From the NCBI GenBank assembly GCA_032718475.1, contig JAUCBJ010003630.1:1-24934 (forward strand): a stretch of DNA of 24,934 nt. Reading direction: 5' to 3'. The DNA comes from Nemertoderma westbladi. Taxonomy: Eukaryota > Xenacoelomorpha > Nemertodermatida > Nemertodermatidae. Below, piece by piece: positions 17,560-24,934 of this stretch (positions within the stretch are counted from its first letter, which is position 1; the number at the start of each line of letters is the position of its first letter). The notes under the pieces are model-generated. The model saw only the letters and a list, made by a program, of their open reading frames with translations. It made no database searches and had not been told where the DNA came from. Made by a program: the position numbers and the translations under genes.

Positions 17560-17785
17560 TCCTTCGCTCCAATCGCTTTTCTAAACTTGGTGCTACACTT
17601 TCGGATGTTTCCATCAATTAGGGACAAAGTGCATCTCGCAGGTCATCATATAACTTTGCCACAACCCCAGCCACAGGTCTCTTGTAATTTATTGGATGCC
17701 TCCAATGCTCTCGTGAAATGAGGTTACTTTGTTCCCACAACATACGCAGCAACAGTTAAAATAACTTATCTTCACTGTCATCCAT
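17560..17785 (-). pseudogene. Possible N-terminal fragment of a PIF/Harbinger-like transposase
   Basis: The minus strand from ATG 17785 reads an acidic start (MDDSEDK), a TAA, then LLLRMLWEQSNLISREHWRH and PINYKRPVAGVVAKLYDDLR. An acidic leader followed by R-x-x-W-x-HPI and an LxxDLR segment recalls the start of PIF/Harbinger (ALP1/HARBI1-like) proteins. The catalytic domain is absent. The identification is weak. Confidence 0.25.
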
Positions 17786-17895
17786 TGAAAATTAAATGAT
17801 ATGTGGATGGTCGAAAGAAAATATAATTGGAATAAAATTTAAATAATAAATAAATAACATAAAAGCTATCAATATATAAAATATAATACGACGCG

Positions 17896-17912
17896 TCTTG
17901 CATCTCTAGTGT
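17896..17912 (-). repeat. Right half of the 17-bp inverted repeat
   Basis: tcttgcatctctagtgt is the exact reverse complement of 15347-15363. It lies just outside the possible PIF/Harbinger fragment, so both could belong to one element into which the DDE element later inserted. Confidence 0.55.
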
Positions 17913-18266
17913 ATGTCGGGAACAATGTTTTTCATCTTGCATATTGTATCGTTCATCTCTGGTGTGCGGCGTGCCTTATTACGGAACCGAGAGAGGTGAC
18001 ATTTGATGTACTTCACATACAGAATGAAACTACACCAAAAAGTCAGGGGTAATATAATCTAATATTGGTAACATCTGACTAACTATTTGTTCACACCTAG
18101 GTAAATTTTTTTTTAATCCTTTAAACCTTTTAGGTAAATGGGTATATAAATGGTCATCACAACAATTCCATTGAACACAAAACCGTTTCCATTCCACATA
18201 GTATAAAAAACAGCTGTTATGTAATACAGAATTGCCAAATTAATTAAAATTAACTAAAGGGGTTTT
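17913..18266. other. AT-rich DNA, no gene seen
   Basis: Contains the second, looser version of the inverted repeat at 17949-17975 and nothing else recognised. Confidence 0.5.
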
Positions 18267-18317
18267 CGACGCAATCAAAATGTATCCCTCTCCAGGGGGC
18301 AATCAGGCAAAGGCTAC

Positions 18318-18699
18318 TGACCGGACCCATCGCTCAATTGACCAGACCCATCACTCAACTGACCGGACCCATCACTCAACTGACCGGACCCATCGCTCAA
18401 TTGACCGGACCCATCGCTCGATTGACCGGACCCATCGCTCAATTGACCGGACCCATCGCTCAATTGACCGGACCCATCGCTCAATTGACCGGACCCATCG
18501 CTCAATTGACCGGACCCATCGCTCAATTGACCGGACCCATCGCTCAATTGACCGGACCCATCGCTCAATTGACCGGACCCATCGCTCAATTGACCGGACC
18601 CATCGCTCAATTGACCGGACCCATCGCTCAATTGACCGGACCCATCGCTCAACTGACCGGACCCATCGCTCAATTGACCGGACCCATAGCTCAATTGAC
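18318..18699. repeat. 21-bp minisatellite, about 18 copies
   Basis: The unit is ctcaattgaccggacccatcg, nearly invariant in the middle, with variant units (aact for aatt, cac for cgc) at both ends. The 21-bp period and lack of stops keep two plus frames and one minus frame open, giving DRTHRSI, TGPIAQL and DGSGQLS heptads. Openness in three frames shows that it is a consequence of the unit, not evidence of a gene. Confidence 0.93.
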
Positions 18700-18712
18700 T
18701 TTATATTGTCAT

Positions 18713-18783
18713 TTAAAGGAGCAGGTTAGTAAAGAACCAGGCGAGAGAGGCGTGTTGGGAGAAACAAAACAATAAACGAAAAT
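18713..18783 (-). repeat. R1 fragment, copy e
   Basis: Read on the minus strand, tcgtttattgttttgtttct, ctggttcttt and aacctgctccttt follow the R1 core order. It is the most diverged copy. Confidence 0.45.
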
Positions 18784-19046
18784 TACCACATGTTACAAGA
18801 TTATGCAGCTAACTTAATTGTGGTAATAAGGGTCCGGTTAATAATACACAAGTAAAATATAAATCAAATATAAAGCTTCAATACGGCCTTTAGAGGGTCC
18901 GGTCAAGGTCGTCAATGGGGCTGGTCAGTAGCCACTTCTGGCTCTGGGGGCAACAGCTGATTAATGTAAAAATAATACTGTTATCTGTTCCATTGACTTT
19001 CGTTTATTGTTTTGGTTAGAGTCACGTGCCACTGTAAACAGTTCCT

Positions 19047-20256
19047 TTCCCATAATTGATATTTTAAGATTGAAATATGTCAAGTGTTATATGTAGCTTC
19101 CAACCTACAATTGTTTCACACTGCCTGTAATATGTTTTTATGAAATTCTCAATCATCACTCACTGATTTATTTTATTATTAAAAAGCACCCCCGTGCATT
19201 GGTGTAGGACTATCATAAATACTGTATAATAATATCAGAAATCTTTAATGCCTTATAGTGCGCCATCTAGTGGAATACGGGAGCTCCTATACCTCTATAC
19301 TGTTTCTATATAGACCGGTATAAATTTAGGTAAATGTATGATAATGTCCGTTCAGTTCAAGGTTTGCAATAATTCCCCATTGGCATAAATTTCCGCTCCC
19401 TAATCGCACGTAATCTATGAACCCCAGCAATAACCTTGAATTACCCCCACTCAGTCGTGTGCTGTTAGAATTTTAATTGTGTACACTGATTGTATCTTTA
19501 TAGGCGAACATACATTCGCTATTCTATTTAGAACAACCTGTATCAAAAAGAATTTAACTGTGATTGTTGCATATCGCTATATACAGTTAGTGTATAGCAA
19601 TGATACGAACTCACAAAGTTTGAATAATTTACCTGGTGCGCAGAACTCGCTTCAATATTCATTTATGCATGCCCATACATCTTCCTAGCATAAAATTTGT
19701 AAAGGTTGGGTGGGATGAGGCGTATACTACGGCCTATGGGTGACTATTACATTGCTGAACAGTGTATGTCATTCCATGAAAGTAACCATATCAAATAGGA
19801 TCTCATCTTACAGGGAATCTGAGGCTGACCAAATTGATTACCGATGATGGCTGGGACCGGCCACTGCATTGCCAATGACTTCCTCTTAGCATTGCATTTA
19901 TGGGGTTAATATATAGTCGGTGGCCTTTGAAAGGCAACTTCCGCCGGCTGTTCTACTCATGAAACATTTATTTGTGTTGATTGACGTCGTAAACCCCTAA
20001 ATAATTTATAACCAAAGTTATTAACATTTATAGTTATTTATCAGTTTAATTATTGCTGAGAGCAAAAACAAAGGTTTCGGAACTACCAGCTATTAATATT
20101 AGTTATAATATTAATAATATTAATTAATATTATCATTTATACCCCATAATATTAATTAATAATATTAACTATTAATTAACACCAATTAAACGTATCCAAG
20201 ATTGTGCTTCTTGAGACACATTCTGGTATATACTCAATCCTGGCATCTTGAGACAG
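19047..20256. other. AT-rich DNA, no supported gene
   Basis: No protein-like ORF. The segment 20085-20185 is almost entirely A and T, made of interleaved ttaatatta palindromes. The ORF at 19479-19688 has no motif. Confidence 0.5.
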
Positions 20257-20472
20257 GGGGGTCTTGATATCCCATCTCTGCGAATTTATTTATCGTCTTA
20301 ATGTTAAAGTGTCAAATAATAGAAAGGTGGAAAGGAGCAGGTTACAGTGGTACGTTATTCTAACCAAAACAATAAACTAAAGGCAAAAGAACAGGTTACA
20401 GTTTTATTTTGAGTAATAACTTTTTATTTTCGCCGGTTTTCCGCGGAGAGGGATGAAATTCAATCGCGTCAA
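20257..20472 (-). mobile_element. R1 dispersed repeat, copy d
   Basis: In reverse orientation this holds the full R1 core: gcgattgaatttcatccctct, actgtaacctgttctttt, gtttattgttttggttagaa, taacgtaccactgtaacctg, ctcctttcc, then the terminal module gagatgggatatcaaga with a 6-nt C-tract and ctgtctca. Confidence 0.75.
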
Positions 20473-21051
20473 TAATGATTATTGGAGCATTGTATCATAT
20501 AACATTGTATCCTGGTTTATGTATCATCAAGGAATCTGCTAGCCCATCATTGCCACCATACAGCTGCAGTAGCGCTGGCTATTTTACAGCCTAGTAGGCC
20601 TATATAGACTTTACTTTACATAAGGTCTGATTTAGCGTGATTTCTGTATCCTTGGGACAGTTTACTTAATGCAGACCATGCTTTACCATTTCATATTCGG
20701 ATGTCTTAATCAGAACACCGACTCAAAGATCAATTGTAGAAGTGTTCTACATGAGGCTATTCAATGCACTGATGGTCGATGAAAAACATGGTGGAATCTT
20801 TGTTTTCAGCATTTAAAAATATACAGATATTATTGTACAAAAATATGCTGAATAGTCTGCGCCATCCAATGTTTCGACGTTAAACGACAATTATCCGCAA
20901 AGTCGCGGTTCATAAAGTGTATTGGTGGTTTTCCTATTCTTTACTTTTACTACCCCTGGCTGGTGGTATTTCCTTTTCATCAATATTATGATGGTCAAGA
21001 ATATTCACAACGCAGTAATGTAATATAATGTAAAGTAAAAGAACCAGATAA
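20473..21051. other. AT-rich DNA, no supported gene
   Basis: No ORF, RNA or repeat recognised. Confidence 0.5.
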
Positions 21052-21294
21052 GGGGGGGGGGGGGAACTGGACACAATAAATATTCATCCCTCTCCAGGGG
21101 AAATTCGACGCAAATAACAGCTGACTACTGTCAAAACTAAAACTGTAACCTGTTCTATTGTGTTTAGTTTATTGTTTTGGTTAAAATAACGTGCCACTGT
21201 AACCTGCTCCTTTCCCTAAATTATGAATTTTACATTGAGGCGGGATATTAATTAGCCAAGCCGGGCTTTGCGTCCAGTTTCCCCCGCTGTCTCA
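21052..21294 (+). mobile_element. R1 dispersed repeat, copy c (most complete)
   Basis: Bounded by ggggg-aactggacac on the left (G-run 21052-21064) and its inverted counterpart gcgtccagtttcccccgc on the right, which identifies terminal inverted repeats and makes R1 a MITE-like element of about 240 bp. The interior has ttcatccctctccagggg, ttcgacgcaaataacagctg, aaaactgtaacctgttct, tagtttattgttttggttaa and cactgtaacctgctccttt. No ORF. Confidence 0.78.
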
Positions 21295-23839
21295 AAGGAA
21301 TAAGTGTATCAAATTGAACGACACCTCATGGCACTTCAAATGAGTCTGTATTTAGATCTGTTGAGGAGATAAATATTGTGGAACGATCAGACAATGATTT
21401 TCTTTTAAGAATTATATCATCGGAGATCCCATCCTATAAGCAAAAAGGATGTTAAATATGCCCAGGCGGGAGACTCAGTCTAATACCTTGAAGAAGACAA
21501 CCTGGATGATGGCTAGATCCATGTCTTTACTCATAGACAATCCCTAAATGATCCACCTTTGCCGCTTGGATCCGCCTATTTGCCAGAATAGTTAGACCAT
21601 CAAGATCACAGACTTTTTGTCTTACATATAACAGACAGCCTACAAGAAGATATCACTTTATGTCAGGGATTTCTGAAAATCATATGTTTACCTGTTGCCA
21701 GATACAGGTGGCAGGGAGACGACTTTTACAATGTTATAGGTCGACCCCTTCACTTGCCATGCCATTAATATATAACCTAATGCCAGGTCTAGTCCTATAC
21801 ACCTGCATCCAAGTAAAGGTGTCCATTACTTGAACTATATGAAATTCAACTGCCTTATAGAATGATTCTACAAGGTACATGGCAGTGAGAGTTATCATTA
21901 CTGACAACGTGGTAGACGCAATACCCTTAATTGGAGTTTGCTAGCCTGAATGGTCTGTAAAGTAGCAACTCTAGTCAGGTACAAGTCAAGTTTGACAGCC
22001 GAGCATAGCGAGGTCCGAGGTGGCAAAAATTCCAAAACAATGAAAAGGTCTAACAGAAAATGGACGAATGAATGAGGCTTATTGAATAATGAAAGATTAT
22101 TCAATAAGGTTTAAGTTTATAATATTAAATTTGAATTTAATTATCAAAACTCGTCTATGTCTGCACTTCCCCAGCCAGCATGATGTTAGCCATCTTCACT
22201 TCAGTCGCATTCTAAGTATATAATTATTATATAACACTATGAATATCAGGAGGAACATGAATTACTTACTCACCATTTTTTTCACAAGAAGGTTTACCAA
22301 TATTATTAGATTTCTAAGTAAAATTCAATTGCATCCTATCAATGGACCAAGTTAATTGAACAAAGATATGCCACTGTTGCCAGGCCGCCGTGCATATTAA
22401 TTGGTCATTTGGTAACTCTGATGTACGAAAGTGAATCGGGAATCAAGGTACACCTGAGCATAGTAATGTCGACCGGCCATCGGGCTATCTACTATATATT
22501 GATTCATTCACAATCGAGAGCAGCTCAATTTCACAGCTAAAAACTTAGACGAAATCTTCCTATTTTGTTATTTTTTATTTTTTCCTGGATTTTCTTCTTA
22601 TTATAACGAAATCCATAATGTAAGTTTATATGTTACTACTAAAGAGTAAAACAACCACTTTCTATATTTTTGATCACTTGTTGTAACATTTCTCAATAAG
22701 CTTTTAGGTTGTCTTCGATTTACTAACTATACAGATTAATTAGAAAAAAATGTTTGTCTACAATACGATGTTGGGTGATTTGATCATGTATCGATAATCA
22801 ATCGAGAGTTTAATGCTCTTGTGTTTGTGTATAAATAGTGTGAGAAACGAGAGACTTGGGAGAAACCGAAATTGCAACAACCTTGTAGAATCGGGAAGCC
22901 TAGAGCTAGAAGGATCATATTTACACTGTCTGAGCTCTCTCGACCTAGTAGCACCAGTGTATAATAAATGTAATACGCCTTCCACCTACTGCAATTAGAA
23001 AATATATAACTGAAAAAGTAACGAGAAAGGCACTTTTTTGTAGGAGAGAAGTCTAAGTCACCATAGCTTTATATTTTAGTTTTCTTCAAGATGAAACAAG
23101 AATCCTGGGTTATGATCGGTTGATCCAAAACTATTTTCCATATTAAAATACATGATTAGAAATTTTAAAACCAAGCTGTTTATCAACATAAAAGTCAACT
23201 CCCACTCCGACTGAACACCAATTTCATCAGTTAAGTCGAAATATGTAACATGTTACAATCCACTCCTTCTATTCTATATTGATAGTACATCTTCACCCAA
23301 TCCGAATTATAGATGTATAGGCCTAAGGATGTCATAATAACATTGTTAATCACGATAATGATGAGAATTCAGTTCCACTGCTCTGTGAAGTGGAAATTAA
23401 TATCGTGCATCCGTCGTAAATGTATCTGAAAGCATCAGGAAACACCTAGCCTTAATAGTATTTTGAACATCCTGATCCTGACACAGAGCCGAGTGGTTCC
23501 GGGATGTCTCCTAATTTATAAATGTTAAGAGTTAACAAGATACAAATTAAGGTTACCAAACTTGACTCACTTAAACTGTTGAGATCCGATTAACTCCACA
23601 ATATGACTCAAAGACGGGATGTTATCTTTCTTCGGGACAGGAATCTATGCCGATTTGTTTTTAATTTGCTTGGAGTCACTTTGCATATCAATGAGTGGAG
23701 TAAACAGTTATTGACATTCCTCAATCATGAAGACCTCTGGTAGAGCTCCACCAATGCAGTGATGCGGGAAGCCGAATGTTCTATTATGGTTTCAATCTCA
23801 TTTACAGTCCTTGACTTCTAAAAATGTAACTAAGGGGGA
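21295..23839. other. Unassigned region, no supported gene
   Basis: About 2.5 kb without protein-like ORFs. Short overlapping ORFs at 22758-22998 on both strands and 21898-22104 (minus) have no motif. No tandem array or clear inverted repeat was seen. This could be intronic or intergenic host sequence. Confidence 0.4.
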
Positions 23840-24540
23840 TATCAGCCGCCTCTAGATGCTAGCATGCAGCTAGAGGGTGAAATGGCCCGAAGTGAATTCC
23901 TTGACCCATTCCGTTATTTTATGATCCGTTCAAGCTGAAGTGTGCTAGAACACATCATGTATCTTTGTAGAGGGTCAGTAATCGGTCTGCAGTTCTCCAG
24001 TCTGCCGCTAGAGGGTCAAATGTCTGAAAGTGAAATCCTTCTACAGTTTCCTTGATTTTAATCTGTTTATGCTGAAACTTGGCATGGCTATTAACTATTA
24101 GTGTACTAGAAAACTGGCTGCTTTCTTTGTGGACGGTACTCCATCTACACTTCTAAAGTTTGCCGCTAGAGGTCGAAATATCTGAAAGTGAAAAACCTTC
24201 TCTTTTTCGTTATTTGTTATTAGTTTATTATCTGTTCAATTACTGGCCGATATACATGCAGTATGCAGCTAGACCATAGGCAGCGTCTTTGTTGGGAGGT
24301 AATCCCTCGGCAGTTCTCCAGTCTACCGCTAGTGGGCTGAAATTAAAACATTTTCGAAATGTCTGAAATTAAAACCTTCAGCCATTTAGTATTATTGTTT
24401 ATAATCCTTTCTTCCTGATTGATGATACCTGGCACATATATTCTAGACCTCAGAACCTGAGTTTTTGTGAGTCTTAAATCGACTGCAGTTCAGTCTGCCT
24501 CTAGGTGGTAAAGTGATTAGGGGACATCTGCTTAAATTTT
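23840..24540. repeat. Degenerate ~160-bp tandem repeat with a ccgctagaggg core
   Basis: Five units are recognisable by their cores at 23867-23877, 24005-24015, 24163-24173, 24326-24336 and 24498-24508 (spacings 138, 158, 163 and 172). Each is followed by gaaa-tgtctgaaagtgaaa-like sequence and often preceded by gcagttctccagtct. Units are heavily diverged. Confidence 0.65.
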
Positions 24541-24934
24541 GCTTATAATTCTTTCGAATTTACAATTAACCTAAGTTGATGTCACGTGCTGCGCGAAGGC
24601 CCCTCTTCTTGCAAAATTAATCATTCGTAAGTATTCGCCATCAGTTCTGTTGTAGTTGTGGTTGGCGAGTAAAATAGAATGCACACATTAACACAACGAC
24701 CCTGCATCATCAGCTGAGGGGTGAGTAAACTCCAAGCCACCTATCATGTGCAGAAGCCGTACATTTAAACTTGAAAAATTATATAAATTTGTTCTAAAAT
24801 TGATCTCAAAACTTTCTTGAAATTACCAACTATCACTGATTTATTACTCGCAAATACTTATTATAGTTATTAGTTATATATATGTTATTAGGGTTAATAT
24901 AATTATTAGTGTTACAACTGCTGCCACCAGAGCA
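24541..24934. other. No gene seen
   Basis: AT-rich, without a supported ORF or repeat up to the window edge. Confidence 0.5.

Larger units (their letters stand above)
18303..18945. mobile_element. Inverted-repeat element carrying the 21-bp minisatellite
   Basis: The 8-bp direct repeat gggggcaa flanks it (18295-18302 and 18946-18953). Its ends are inverted: ggctactgacc at 18312-18322 and its exact complement at 18923-18933, with looser similarity outward and inward (cggaccc/cagcccc). An 8-bp duplication and CAG-like ends suggest hAT, but five extra bases at the right end leave the boundary uncertain. The interior holds the 21-bp array, a reverse R1 fragment (18713-18783) and more inverted ggtccggtc motifs at 18826 and 18895. 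There is no transposase. Confidence 0.6.
18267..19046 (+). mobile_element. R1 dispersed repeat, copy b, split by an insertion
   Basis: The left part, 18267-18302 (tcgacgcaatcaaaatgta, tccctctccagggg), and the right part, 18946-19046 (caacagctgattaatg, gttatctgttccattg, gtttattgttttggttaga, cactgtaaacagttcctttcc), follow the order seen without interruption in copy c. The 643 bp between them are a separate inserted element. Confidence 0.7.

Noticed and set aside
18280-18775. Three overlapping repeat-protein ORFs
   Set aside because: All come from a 21-bp unit without stops; openness in three frames on both strands argues against coding selection.
22758-22998. Overlapping ORFs on both strands
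   Set aside because: Short, with no motif; the two are shadows of each other and neither is convincing.

Overview
The window is repeat-rich, AT-rich DNA from an invertebrate animal, probably marine. The evidence is a Ty3/gypsy-type LTR retrotransposon, 3' fragments of a non-LTR retrotransposon (LINE), a DDE transposase relic with a C-terminal Tudor-like module, a hAT-type MITE with its 8-bp target duplication, several minisatellites and very low gene density. I cannot name the phylum. No bacterial, organellar or rRNA gene was seen. Only one ORF (2-334, minus strand) looks like a possible host exon. Everything else recognisable is mobile or tandemly repeated DNA, often nested.

Layout. 1-334: hypothetical 110-aa minus-strand ORF. 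450-579: twin hairpins. 1014-2320: a 1.3-kb inverted-repeat element with a perfect 10-bp target duplication, a 32-bp perfect palindrome and a nested 5'-truncated LINE (minus, 1281-1893). 2981-3778: a palindromic motif that becomes a 50-bp minisatellite. 3949-4598: a foldback element and a partial second copy. 5086-5160: a miRNA-precursor-like hairpin. 5461-6129: a 63-bp minisatellite, open on the minus strand as a 21-aa repeat. 6131-11256: a decayed gypsy element (LTR, PBS, gag, protease, RT, RNase H, gutted integrase, PPT, LTR) that landed in that minisatellite; another LINE tail (10006-10314) later landed in its integrase. 12337-12570, 18267-19046, 20257-20472 and 21052-21287: copies of one dispersed repeat, here called R1, with G-tract and C-tract ends. 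12712-12905: a third LINE tail, plus strand. 13158-13471: a recent 158-bp tandem duplication. 15347-17912: a nest in which a DDE transposase/Tudor-like relic was hit by a 375-bp hAT MITE. 18303-18945: a 643-bp inverted-repeat element carrying an 18-copy 21-bp minisatellite, inserted in an R1 copy. 23840-24540: a degenerate ~160-bp tandem repeat carrying CTCF-like cores.

Order of events. Nesting gives relative ages: the 63-bp array is older than the gypsy element, which is older than the LINE tail inside it; the DDE gene is older than the hAT MITE; R1 is older than the 18.3-kb element. None of the transposon genes looks functional. All positions come from reading by eye and no database search was run, so family names rest on remembered motifs and are graded accordingly.
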